Shown: positions 42,500-52,499, counted from the stretch's first letter. The stretch is 64,000 nucleotides of DNA from Liriodendron chinense (GCA_003013855.2 PVNU02001883.1:1-64000), one strand, 5' to 3'. The notes: generated from the letters alone by a model not told the origin. A program made the numbers and translations.

Positions 42500-43094
42500 G
42501 AATTTGAGGTTCGGTGTTTGGGGCCCACCTTATTGCTATGATGGGGATCTATCTCATTCGTATGTAAGAGTTTTTAATTTAGTAGGACCTGACTAAGTTT
42601 GAGAGAAGAATGCGTGACAGGTGGACCACACCGGATGAAATAATATTTGAATGAATGGATCTACTCATGGTATTGTAGCCCATGGAGAGTTTTAGAGGTT
42701 ACGAAGAAGCCCCACTCCTTGGGTTTATTGGATTACAATGGATGGTATGGATCATTCATGGAGAGGGTCATTTCTACTTTCAGAGGGGCCACTGCCCTAA
42801 CTTAGTGAGAGGGCCCTTAGTTTTCAAAAACTTGTTGGTTATACATGATAAGGGGAAAAATGGTAGGAAGAAAATATAAAAAGGTGTCAAGGGACTACAA
42901 TTACCGAGATTGAGGGCTGGGCTAATTTCATCATTGCATAAAATGTGAGTGCTATTTTGACCAAAAACCCGTACAAAAGTAGTAACGTTTCAGCCTTTTA
43001 ACGTGCCAACATGTATGTGTGGACCCCATCCAAAGCATTGTCACATCTAATTCTTCCATCTCGGTGGTTTGTCATCCACTGTACATGTGCCAAC

Positions 43095-43440
43095 CTGATG
43101 GGGCCCACATGGCTGGCCAAACGAATAGGAAAAGTGGGGATTAACTCCCACCATTGAAATACTCGTGGGGCCATAGGATGTTAGTGAGAAATCCCAAAAA
43201 TGAAGTCGATCCAAAGCCCCAGTACTGGGCCAATTGACACGAAACAGTGCGGATTGAATGCTCAATATTGAAACATCTTGAGGCCATTATGGGGCCCATT
43301 TTGAGCTTTTGGATCTTCCTAATGTTTTGTCCCATGCCCTAACATGAGCTGGAAAAATAGATGGATGGAATGAATTTTTCACAATCATCAAGTGGCCCCA
43401 TATATGGTTGAGGTTGGGATCTCACTCAATCAACCCCTAT
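43095..43440. mobile_element. Family A variant hairpin
   Basis: Left CTGATGGGGCCCACATGG; inside GTGGGGATTAACTCCCACC; right CATCAAGTGGCCCCATATAT and GGTTGGGATCTCACTC. This variant lacks the long centre and has TTAGTGAGAAATCC instead. Confidence 0.6.
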
Positions 43441-43469
43441 GTATTCTGTTTGAGTAGGAGACCTAATAA

Positions 43470-43965
43470 CTCCGTAGGTCCATGTGGCCCATACATAGTG
43501 GTACCCAACTTGATGTTTATAAGAAATTCATCTATTCATCTAGCTCATGTTAGGGCACAGCCCCCACAATAAAGCAATCCAAAGTGCAAGTGGGCCAAAC
43601 AAATAGGAAAAAGTGGAGATTGAACACCCAACATTGAAACATTCACGGAGCTCCAAAATCTTAGTGACAAATCAACTCCATCCATCTATTTTGCTATGTC
43701 ATTTTATTACATGGGCTTCAAAAATGAGGCCGATCCAAAGCTTCACTAGGCCCAACACATGAAAAAAGTAGGAATTAGAGGCACAGTTGAAATGTAATGG
43801 AGCCATCATGGAGCCCACTTTGAACCTTGGATCTACTGCCGTTTTGTGCCCATGCCCAAACATAATATGGCAAAATAGATGGACAGGGTGGATTTATGAC
43901 AAACGATAGGGTGGGATCCACGTACAGTCAGGGTTAGGATCGCATGTCAATCAACCCATGCCTTT
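43470..43965. mobile_element. Family A variant hairpin
   Basis: CAACTTGATGTTTATAAG, CACAGCCCCCACAATAAAGC, TTAGTGACAAATCAACTCC and the right end GATAGGGTGGGATCC with TCAGGGTTAGGATCGC. It is the same subfamily as 43095 and 48005. Confidence 0.6.
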
Positions 43966-44089
43966 GGCTAAGAGCTTGTACAAACACATTATAACTCAAC
44001 GGGCAGCTAGGGATGCCCATACATATTGGGGCCAATTTTTATTTTTGTGAGAAATTTACCCTTTAATGTATTTTGTTAATTACCTCGTT

Positions 44090-44800
44090 TTAAGGCCTGT
44101 TTGGTATTCCATATTACATGTAAATCTTTATATACAAGTAATTATTACTTTTTTTACTAGGTTGAAAATGCTGTGTATTTCTTCTTCAAAAATTGGTCCA
44201 AAAGTGGTAGCTTTAATTTGTGGGTCCCTCTATGATGCATATGACATATTTGCACCATCCATCCATTTTATCGTAACATTTTGGGGATAAGCCGAAAAAT
44301 GAAGCAAACCAATGCTTGAATGGCCCACACAACCGAATCAATGGTCACAATACATCTATAGTTGAAAGTTGTTTCCTTCACAATGCCCACATTGATGTTT
44401 ATTTGTCATCTAACCGGTTCATAAAGTCACATAGACATGGATAAGGGAAAAAACACAAATATCAACTTAATCCAAAACTTTTGTGGGCCTCAAGAAGTTA
44501 TTAACAGTAGACACTATATTCCCATTGTTTCATGTGTTGTGGTTCATTCGAACATTAGATCTACCTCATTTTTCATCTTATGCCCTAAATTTAGCCGGCA
44601 TAGTAGATGGGCAGTGTGGATAAGCCACATACATCATAGTACTGGCCCCACGTTTAGCTCACAAATTCCTTAGTTTTAGCGTTGAAAAAGTAGTTATCAC
44701 TTTCTACATTGGGAAATCTGCAATAATTACCTAGGTAAATAGTTATTACCCATTTGCATGGTAATTATAGTCAACCTAAAAAATCAAATAAGTCCTTAGG
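44090..44800. mobile_element. Composite MITE: TAAGGCCTGTTTGG ends around a family A core
   Basis: Left TAAGGCCTGTTTGG and right CAAATAAGTCCTTA are inverted, followed by AAGTAATTATTAC-type arms on both sides. The centre 44205-44655 is a full family A hairpin (GGGTCCCTCTATGATG ... CATCATAGTACTGGCCCC). The plan parallels 13487-14093. Confidence 0.6.
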
Positions 44801-44889
44801 GAATAGCTGCAAAAGTGGATTGGGTACTACCCTTACAAGGACCTAACTGGAGATGACCAGTCCTGGCAAGGGGTCTATGGTACCCACCT

Positions 44890-45057
44890 TAACATAAGGA
44901 GGACGTGGGAGGTCGATCACCATCTTTCTCACCGATTGTTTCTCGAATCCACAAAAAGAATTAAAAGGATTAAAAAAAAGAAGAAATTAATTCCGAATAA
45001 TTATTGAATAGCTGATTGAATGCTTAAAACGGAATTACAATGCATATAAATAGGAAA
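44890..45057 (-). repeat. Gypsy 3' LTR, last 168 bp only
   Basis: It matches the U5 end of the 5' LTR from CATAAATAGGAAACT back to AGGAGGACGTGGG. The break at about 45057 joins it to sequence downstream of the protease. Confidence 0.8.
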
Positions 45058-45141
45058 CTTGTGAATGACAAGGAGAGAGTTCCCCTCCACTGTAGAAGCT
45101 TCGGGGTGTTTCTCTAGTGCCATGAGGGTTAAAATAATTTT

Positions 45142-45543
45142 TCAGTCATCCTTCATGAACATATATATGTTTTTCCGTCCACAATGGGTCACATCTCGAT
45201 CTAATTGCCATGGTCGCCCGAGTAACATGTGGCAGGCTTTCATGTTAACCACATCACAGAGAACCTCGTCCTTATAGCTTTTGCTAATAGAAAATGAGAT
45301 AATGCATTGATAAGTTCCCTTAGTTTCGTTCACCTTCTTGATCTAACTGATTGAGTAAGGAGTTTGATGCTTTGTCATAAGCAGCCGTAGCTTGTCCACC
45401 ATAATCTTCGAAACAATATTCTCACTACTCCCACTATTTATGATAACATCACAGACTTCGCCCTGCATGATGCACCTTGTGTGGAAGATGTTATGTCTTT
45501 GTGGGTGCACTGCTTTCTTGAGAGTGTAAAGTAATCGCCTCAC
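45142..45543 (-). pseudogene. Gypsy aspartic protease remnant
   Basis: The minus strand reads QRHNIFHTRCIMQGEVCDVI, INSGSSENIVSKIMVDKL and, in a second frame, DEVLCDVVNMKACHMLLGRP with WQLDRDVTHCGRKN. These are the halves of the retropepsin-like domain (IDSGSxxN active site, here N in place of D; CHxLLGRPWxxDRxxxHDGRxN). At least one frameshift separates them. Pol beyond this point is deleted. Confidence 0.8.
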
Positions 45544-46162
45544 TACTAGCGACTCACCATCAATCTACAGCTTCTATGTCCCCCTCATCGGCCTGTTCCA
45601 ATTCAGGATCGTCTTTTGCTACTTCACCTTCCATGCCACCTTCATTCGTAGTTAAGTGGGTTGTAAGGCACTGAGGGCAAGCATTTGACCAGTGGTTCGG
45701 TTAGCCACAGCGAAGATAATGGTCCAGTCTTGGCCAACCATATGGGTTGGAGATCCTGCTAGGACCCTCTATAGTGGGGGTTGCACGTTGAGACCTTGAA
45801 GAACCACTCCCTGTGTCCCGGTTTGCAGTCGTAGGGGGTTGAGGACACCCCCTATGGATTCCTTGCCTTTGGCCAATGTTGTGTCCTGAGTGGGCCCTGT
45901 GATGAGATTCCGTGTCGCGAGAAAGGGTCGACTAGAGACCCGCGATAACTGTATTTCCGTCTGGGTGGCCAATTGGTCGACCCCACTCAAAGTCCAAACT
46001 GGATGCATCTGGACCTGATCTTAGATTGCAAGTTGCAACCCACTAATGAACCATGATACTTGTTGTGCGTCAGCTTCTGCCAAATTATCAAGTAGCCAAT
46101 CATTGAAATTCTTTGAGATACTCAGCTACGATTCGATTTCCCCGATGACAATTTTAATACTG

Positions 46163-46800
46163 TTAAAACAAAATTTGTTCGTAGTCACCAGGGAGGAATC
46201 GAGCCTTAAGGAGTTGTCTCATCCGAGGCCAAGTTCGGATGAGCGCTTTATTCTGATGGGCGCGAGAGACATGTAGGTTTTCCCACCATGCTGATGCACC
46301 GAATTTTAACTTATATGCAATTAGTTTTACCATCTTGTCATCCGGCACGTCCATATAGTCGAAGTATTGCTCCACCTCTGCTAGCCAGTTGAGGAACACC
46401 TCTATTCGAAGTAGGCCATTAAAGATAGGAAGATCAGCTTTTCCCTTTGTCATCTCGTTCTGCTCGATCCACACATTCATTCCCCATTGCAGATTGTCGT
46501 ACCATGATGTCTTCGACCTCATCGTCACTCGGTTCCGAATCGTCTAGCGTGGCCCTGTGATTATCTACTTGGGGCGCTTGACAGAACGTAGGATTGTTCC
46601 GTATAACAAGCACTGGTGGTTGTTGGTCACCCTAGGCTCGAGACTTAGCTAGCAATGCCGCAATCTGGTCAAGGGTTTCCTGTATACCTTGCAGGAGCAA
46701 TCGATTCTCCCATCACGCTTCATTGAAATCTACCATCGTAATATAATCCCTTAGAGCACCGCCCTTAAGATGATGATCCGACCATTCGTTAGCCGTCATC
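46163..46800 (-). pseudogene. Gypsy gag remnant
   Basis: In the minus frame ending at 46163 the capsid signature is clear: KADLPIFNGLLRIEVFLNWL, AEVEQYFDYMDVPDDKMVKL, AYKLKFGASAWWENL and TWPRMRQLLKARFLPGDYEQ. This is the retrotransposon gag domain (FLxWLxxVE..F, WW, FLPxDY). Upstream, to about 46800, one can still read RNNPTFCQAP and the N-terminal coiled segment. Near 45700 a degenerate zinc knuckle (CG.PNHWSNAC) follows in another frame. Stops make it non-functional. Confidence 0.8.
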
Positions 46801-46816
46801 GTCCTGAGGAATAAAC

Positions 46817-46833
46817 TTCGCTCTGATACAACT
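46817..46833 (-). other. Gypsy primer-binding site
   Basis: The minus strand reads GTTGTATCAGAGCGAAG right after the LTR end, one base off the initiator-Met tRNA complement TGGTATCAGAGC. Confidence 0.8.
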
Positions 46834-47532
46834 GACGCAGGGAGGACGTGGGAGGTTGATCATTATCTTCCTCACCAATTGTTTCTCAAATCCACGAGAA
46901 GAAATAAAAAGGATAAAAGAGAAAATTAATTCCAAATAATTATTGAATAATTGATTCAATGCTTAAAATGAAATTACAATGCATATAAATAGGAAACTAA
47001 ACCCTAAGTAAAGTATCAGACTCAAACTCAAACTCAAACTCTAACTCCTAATTAAGAAACCCAACTTACAATAAATAGTAGACTTACTATTTATAGAAGT
47101 CCCTCATTCCTACTAGGACTTTTTTGTTTTGGCCAAAAATAGAAAGTTTTCATATGGGCCCAACCACATTGTTCTACTAATTATTCTAAGCCCTTTTAAC
47201 GTTGGGCACAACTCCTAAAATCCTACATATCAAAATATATTATCAAAATAAAACTTACTATTTATAGTAAAATTAAACTAAAACTAGCCAAATGACTGTT
47301 GATCTGGTCGAATCTTGCAATTCCAGCATGGGAAACCTAACATAGCAAGTTTAGTTGGCTAAAGTAGCTCAAGCTACCCCAAAATCATATATTATACGTC
47401 CCATAACTCATTTCGGATTGCAAGATACGACTATTTTACAATCCTGATGACAACCCAGATCACTTCTTAGCCCAATCAGTCTTCTTCTTGTCTATCTGAG
47501 CCATGAAATAATCAGCGACCCACTCTACATCA
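46834..47532 (-). repeat. Gypsy 5' LTR (699 bp)
   Basis: Minus strand: TGATGTAGAGTGGGTCGC ... CCTCCCTGCGTCA. It aligns end to end with the solo LTR at 575-1260, including CATAAATAGGAAACTAAACC and the repeated ACTTACTATTTATAG. Confidence 0.88.
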
Positions 47533-48004
47533 CACCTTGATGTATGTGTTTTATCCATTCCGTCCAGCTATTTTGAGAGACTATTTTAGGGCATGAGCCC
47601 AAAAAGGTGGCAGATCAAATTAAGGCATGAGTGGACCACACTATAGGAAGCAATGGTGACAATGATGCCCATCGTTGCAATCTTCTTGAGGGCTACTGTG
47701 ATGTTTATTTTCCGAAGGTCAGACACACCTTGATTAAAGGAAAACATAAATATCAGCTTGATCCAAAACTTTTTTGGCCCTCAAGAGATTTTAGACAGTA
47801 AGTATTCAATCTCCACTTTTTTTGTGGTGTGGTCCACTTGAGCCTGTGATCTGCCTCTAGCCTTTTGGGCTCATGCTCTAAAACGATCTTTTAAAATGGA
47901 TGGATGGTGTGTATAAAACACATAATCAAGGTGGGCCCCATACAGCTCCTACCAGGACCGTCCATTTCTAGCTGGGTCCTGGTGGGATATACCCAATATA
48001 CATC

Positions 48005-48396
48005 CCAGAAATAAAGCAATCCAAAGCATAGGTGGGCTGAAGGGACAGGAAACAATGGGGATTGTGCACTCACCATTGAAAATTCATGGAGTCACAAGAT
48101 GTTAGTCACAAATCCACCCCATCCATTTGTTTGTCATCTCATTTTAGTGCATGGGCCAAAAAATGAGGCTGATCCAAAGCTCCAATACGCCAAATGACAT
48201 GCCACCATGGAATCATCTTGTGGCCAACGTGTGACTCACTTTGAGCTTTGGATTTGCCTCATTTTTTAGCCTATACCCTAACATGAGCTGAAAAAAAAGA
48301 TGAACCGGTTGTATTTCTCACAAACATTAACATGGCCCCACATACAGTCTAGGTTAGGAACGCACATCAACCAAACCCCATGCCTTGGGGTGCGAT
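48005..48396. mobile_element. Family A variant hairpin, left part of a split locus
   Basis: AATAAAGCAATCCAAAGC, TTAGTCACAAATCCACCC and GCCCCACATACAGTCTAGG match the 43470-43965 subfamily. The locus continues past the hAT-like insertion at 48883. Confidence 0.6.
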
Positions 48397-48404
48397 CTTA
48401 TACA

Positions 48405-48656
48405 TAGGGCTGTCAACGGCACAGATCATGATCCTTATCCGATCCAGATCCGCTCCGATTTAATCGGATTTGGATCAATAATCGGATCATCGGGTCGGAT
48501 ACGGATACTCAAAGACGATTCGTTTAATATTCGGGTCGGATTCGGATCAACCTTGATCCGGCCCGTTAGCGACTCGATTAAAAAAAAAAAAAAAAAAAAA
48601 AAAGCCGTCTCCTTCGTCTCTACTCTCCACGCACGCAACCATACCTCGTGAACAGA

Positions 48657-48694
<38 letters not shown>

Positions 48695-48874
48695 TATCGG
48701 GTCCGATCATAATTGGATCGGAAACGGATTTCAAAATATTTAAACGGATTCGGTTCGGATCATACACTTGTGATCCGAATCAGATTTCGGTCGGATTTGG
48801 GTCGGATATATCCTTAATCGGATCGAATACGGATCATCATTGATCCGGCCCGTATCCGACCGTTGACAGCCCTA
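48405..48874. mobile_element. hAT-like non-autonomous element, perfect 15-bp ends, 8-bp duplication
   Basis: Left TAGGGCTGTCAACGG (48405-48419) and right CCGTTGACAGCCCTA (48860-48874) are exact inverted repeats. CTTATACA (48397-48404) and CTTGTACA (48875-48882) are the target duplication with one change. Both subterminal zones are arrays of CGGATC/GATCCG. The middle contains an A-run (about 48579-48602) and a CT microsatellite (48660-48690). No transposase. The paralogous repeat at 43470-43995 shows the empty site with a single CTTGTACA (43975-43982). Confidence 0.88.
48660..48691. repeat. (CT)n microsatellite
   Basis: An uninterrupted TCTC run inside the hAT-like element. Confidence 0.9.
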
Positions 48875-48882
48875 CTTGTACA

Positions 48883-49300
48883 GAGACATATTAACTCCAC
48901 CAGTGGGGCGGACCTTTATGTTTGTGAGAAATTCAGCCTCATTCATTTGTTTTGCCATTTCATCGTGAGGCATGGGATTGAATATCATGCCCACAGGATG
49001 TTACTGAGAAATCCACCCCATTCATCTGCTTTGCCATCTCCTTTTCCCGTCATCCGGGTCCTTTTTACCTTATCAATGGGTTGGATGGAAAGGAAACATT
49101 AAGATCAGTATTACTGTGGGCCCCAGGAGGTTTTTAATGGTGGACGTTCAATCTTCACTGTTTCCTATGGTATGGTCCACTGAGACTTGTATCTGCTTAT
49201 TTTTCGGGAACACATCTTAAGATGGGCAGGAGGACGGATGTACGGCATGGATATACAACACATCATAAGGTGGGCCCATGTAACGGTAACATCCGAGTAA
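48883..49300. mobile_element. Family A pieces (variant remainder plus right half)
   Basis: 48883-49040 continues the variant split by the hAT-like element (GTGGGGCGGACC, GTTACTGAGAAATCCACCCC). 49040-49290 is a standard right half with CCTTATCAATGGGTTGG, TTTCCTATGGTATGGTCC and CATAAGGTGGGCCCATG. Confidence 0.6.
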
Positions 49301-49304
49301 CATG

Positions 49305-49648
49305 GCACAACTTCGCTGGGTCCCTGACTGTGGAGCTCACAGTGATGTATGTGCCTTAAATCCACGCCATCCAAATATTTTGACAGCTCATTTAACACCA
49401 TGATCCAAAAAATGAAGCTGACCCAAATCTTAGGTGGACCACACCACAGAAAACAGTTATGATTGAATCCCTGCCATTAAAAGCTTCATGATTTCACTAG
49501 AATGTTTATTTGCCATCAAACCTGTTGATAACTTCAGAAAGTCAGAGATGAAGCTTTTAATGGTCCATCTGAGACTTGGATAATGCCCTAAAATGAGATT
49601 TCTTGATGGATGCATCACGGTGGGTCCCACCCACCAAAGGATCGCCCG
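49305..49648. mobile_element. Family A hairpin, shortened right arm
   Basis: Left ACTTCGCTGGGTCCCTGAC, GGAGCTCACAGTGATGTATG; right GATGCATCACGGTGGGTCCC. The right arm is reduced to GTCCATCTGAGACTTGG plus the terminus. Confidence 0.7.
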
Positions 49649-49662
49649 GGTAACAACTAAAT

Positions 49663-49851
49663 TAGGGCTGTCAACGGGCCGGGGTTGAGGTTGGTCCCAG
49701 CCCAGATTTTGAACTATTTGGTGCTGGACTGTGGATCGGGCCCGGGGTAGTTCTCGGCCTAGATTTTGAACTATTTGAGGCTGGGCTGTCTGGCAGGCCC
49801 TATTCAAAATTCTGATTTTTCAAGCCCAAGCCCGGCCCATTGACACCCCTA
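49663..49851. mobile_element. hAT-like element, GGCCGGG-rich, 189 bp
   Basis: Left TAGGGCTGTCAACGGGCCGG and right CGGCCCATTGACACCCCTA are inverted with a few changes, and share the TAGGGnTGTCAA end with the element at 48405. Inside, CCTAGATTTTGAACTATTTG and a near copy form a direct repeat. The flanks AACTAAAT and ACCCAAAT could be a degenerate duplication. Confidence 0.7.
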
Positions 49852-49864
49852 CACCCAAATCCCA

Positions 49865-50345
49865 ATCTACTCCCGGGTTGATTGGTAAACCCACTGGTAC
49901 CTAGCTAGAGACGAACGGTCCTGTTAGGGGCTTGTGGGGTCCACTTTGATGTATATGCCATTATTTTGAAAGATCATTTTAGAGCATAAGCCGAAAAAGG
50001 AAGCAGATTGAAGGATCGAGTGGACCACACCACAGGAACCAGTGTGGATTGAACTCCTACCATTGAAAACTTCTTAGGGCCCACCGTCATGTTTATTTGC
50101 CATCCAAACTGTTCATAAGGTCACAAAGACCTGCTCGAAAGAACAACACAAATATCAGCTTGATCCAAAACTTATGTGGCCCCAAGTTTTCAACGGTAGG
50201 CTTTCAATCCCCATTGCTTCCTGTGGTGTGGTCCACTTGAGGCTTCCATCTGCTTCTTTTTGGGCTTATGCCATGAAACGATCTTTCAAAATGGATGGAC
50301 GGCGTGGATGAAATACACACATCACAGTAGGTCCCACAGAGGTCT
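49865..50345. mobile_element. Family A hairpin MITE
   Basis: Left CTTGTGGGGTCCACTTTG, right CATCACAGTAGGTCCCACAG. The central CCATCCAAACTGTTCATAAG and both inner motifs (GTGGACCACACCACAGG, CCTGTGGTGTGGTCCAC) are well preserved. Confidence 0.8.
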
Positions 50346-50749
50346 ACTCATCACTGTGAAGTATAAAAAAAACCTCTCAAACTTAGCCATTCATTTCACG
50401 GTCGGCCCGGTACACAATGGTCATGACTTGAAAATGCACTGGACATAAGATCTTGTCTGCATCATCAACAGACATCCAGACACAGATCTCCCCTCTTTCT
50501 CAGCTGCTTCTAACGAAATCCCCATCTTCTCTCTCAGCTGTCGCCGATCTCAGCTGTCACCGAGCACCAGCGCCGGAACCCACCGCCTCACAGCCGACTC
50601 TCTCTCTCTCTCTCTCTCTGCTGTCGCCGAGCACTGTTGCCAGAACCCACCTTTGCTTTTGCACGGAGATCTCTTCCTTCTTGAAGGTAGAGTTGAAGAA
50701 AGCCACGTCTTGAAGAGGAGAGAGCCTTTTTTTGCAGAGAGAGAGAAAT
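50346..50749 (+). other. Upstream region/5' leader of NLR 2, with CT repeat
   Basis: The last about 60 bases (GTAGAGTTGAAGAAAGC, GAAGAGGAGAGAG) match the leader of NLR 1. Upstream, AGCTGTCGCCGA, CAGCTGTCACCGAGCAC and GCTGTCGCCGAGCACTG are tandem near-repeats. A CT microsatellite lies at 50597-50619. The CT-rich stretch is common in plant 5' UTRs. Confidence 0.5.
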
Positions 50750-52341
50750 ATGGCTGACAGTGTTCTTGGGATCGCCATACAAAAGTTGAATGATTTTCTA
50801 ACACAAGAAGCATTTTTCCTAGTCGGAGTAGATGAGCGGGTCAGATCGCTTCGAACCAAACTTGAATGGATGCGTGCCTTCCTCAAAGACGTTGACGGAA
50901 ATCGCAGAGTGAATGAAAGAGTTAAGCTTTGGGTGGCCCAAATAAGAGATGTAGCATACCGTGCTGAGGACCTCATCGACTCTTTCACCTTTATTCAACA
51001 GCAACGAGGAGAGACAAATGCTGGATTGATCCGTTACATAACAAGTTTTACTTGTGGCATCAAAGATATCCATGACGTAGGAAAGATGATCGGCGACATA
51101 GAAAGAAACCTCAATGAGATCTGGGATTGCAGATCAAAGTATGGCATAGAAAATATACCAGCGGGTACAGAAGCTTCTTCCTCCTCGAATCAAAGCCACA
51201 CACAGAGCGTGAAGAGGGCTCCCATCGCCGAGGAAGCTGATGTGGTCGGCGTTGAAGACGAGACAAGGACACTGGTGGAGGGGCTGATTAAAGGAGATGC
51301 TCGGCGTGCTGTCATTTCGATCACTGGTATGGGAGGGATAGGTAAGACTACTCTGGCAAACAAAGTTTACAATAACATCTATGTAAAGAGGAGTTTCGAT
51401 TTTCATCATAACTCGCCTGTCCAATTTACAGACTCTAGATATTGATAAAGTTAAAATGTCTACCATCCACCATAACTCGCCTGTCCAATTTACAGACTTT
51501 TGATCTACTGAATACAAATATCAAGATGCTACCAGATGATATTTCGAATATGGAACGGTTACGGCACCTAATAGTAGGCTGGAAACTTGGATTCAGCGAG
51601 CAAACGACGCTCCATCGTTTAAGCAATCTCCAGACTCTACAGCTTGTAAGGGCGCCGAGAAGCTGGATGGAAGATGGGCTGGAGAAACTGACCAATTTGA
51701 GAGATTTGGGAATAAGAGATCTCAAAATGGCAGTAGTCCCTTCCCTTTGTAAATTGGTCCACCTCAGATCATTGACACTAATAGCAAGGAATGAAGGGCC
51801 GATTCCAGCTTTTGAGTCCTTCTCAAATCATCATCATCTATTTAGGATGGAATTGAGAGGAATCTTAGAGAATTTACCGGAGCCGCATGTATTCCCACCT
51901 AACCTCACGGAGCTATACTTGTATGGGTCCGAATTAGATATAGACCTGATGAGAACACTAGAGAAGCTGCCGAACCTTCGGACTCTCAGTTTAGGCAGGG
52001 GTGCAATGTTCTCTAATAAGGAAGTTTACGTGGGAAAGGAAATGGTTTGCTCTGCTGGAGGGTTTCCACTACTCGACAATTTGATTATTGATCAAATGGG
52101 TAAAATAGAGGAGTGGATAGTAGAGAAAGGAGCGATGCCGAATCTCAGAAGTTTAAAGATTAATGGATGCAGAGGATTGAAAATGCTTCCTGATGGATTG
52201 CAGCATGTCACCACCCTTCAAGAATTGCAGTTGGTAGGGATGCCGGAAGAATTCACAAAAAGGGTAAAAGAGAATGAGGGAGAGGACTGGCTTAAGATCC
52301 GACACATACCCTCTGTTACCATCGGATGGGGTTTTTTGTAA
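50750..52341 (+). pseudogene. CC-NB-ARC-LRR gene with about 1.2-kb internal deletion
   Basis: ATG 50750 opens MADSVLGIAIQKLNDFLTQE, a paralogue of NLR 1. The coiled coil has EDLID at residues 73-77 and the P-loop GMGGIGKTT at 193-201. After NKVYNNI..KRSFDF the sequence jumps at about 51400 into the LRR region (ITRLSNLQT), so RNBS-A, kinase-2, RNBS-B/C/D, GLPLA, the MHD motif and the first LRRs are gone. Compared with NLR 1, about 16933-18108 is missing. The jump is followed by a 64-bp direct repeat (CGCCTGTCCAATTTACAGAC at 51413 and 51477), and the N-terminal frame stops at 51443-51445. The LRR part, with LPSTITRLSNLQTF and GLEKLTNLRDLGI, is open in another frame to the TAA at 52339-52341. 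No functional receptor can result. A short coiled-coil protein could in principle still be made. Confidence 0.9.
51411..51500 (+). repeat. 64-bp-offset direct repeat at the NLR deletion scar
   Basis: ATAACTCGCCTGTCCAATTT plus ACAGACT occurs at 51409-51435 and again at 51473-51499. One copy reads LRR text in frame 0 (TRLSNLQTLDID) and the other in frame 1. It could reflect two consecutive LRR units or a duplication made during repair of the deletion. Confidence 0.75.
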
Positions 52342-52499
52342 GCTTATCACTGAAATGGGGTGCTTTCATTCATTTTCCCTCCTTCATATTGTATGGTAAA
52401 TCTAAAAGGTTGAATGCTTAATTCTATTTTTTTACCAAAATGAAATTACCTTTTTTAAGCGGACTGCACAGGTTAGAAGCCACGTTGACGTGGCTAAAT

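Larger units (their letters stand above)
41050..42975. mobile_element. Large foldback element with tandem-repeat loop, left arm split by a nested element
   Basis: The left arm runs from about 41055 (GTTAAAATAGCACTGACC) to about 42005 and the right arm from about 42500 to 42965 (AGTGCTATTTTGACC), inverted. Matching blocks include CCTTCAATCTCAAT/ATTGAGGG, TTTTTAGATTTTCTTC, GTGAAACCCTAGAAGTGGGG, CTAAATTAAAAACCCTT and ACCAAACCTCAAAT. The nested piece 41246-41745 accounts for the extra length of the left arm. The loop (42006-42499) is an irregular tandem array. No transposase is present. Confidence 0.8.
44890..47532 (-). mobile_element. Internally deleted Ty3/gypsy element with CACCT target duplication
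   Basis: On the minus strand the order is: full 5' LTR (47532-46834), primer site, gag, protease, then an abrupt jump into the last about 168 bp of a 3' LTR (45057-44890). Reverse transcriptase, RNase H, integrase and most of the 3' LTR are deleted. CACCT flanks both sides (44885-44889 and 47533-47537), so this is one insertion that later lost its centre. The 3' terminal CA has become TA. It sits in a family A hairpin. Confidence 0.88.
44815..48003. mobile_element. Family A hairpin split by a gypsy element
   Basis: The left end GGATTGGGTACTACCC...GGTACCCACCT (44815-44889) and the part from 47533 (CACCTTGATGTATGTG) to GATATACCCAATATAC (about 48003) form one hairpin once the gypsy element is removed. 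The ends GGATTGGGTACTACC and GGATATACCCAATATAC are inverted. Confidence 0.75.

Noticed and set aside
48435..48767. 110-residue minus-strand frame with RERERERER run
   Set aside because: It crosses the CT microsatellite and A-run inside a hAT-like element.
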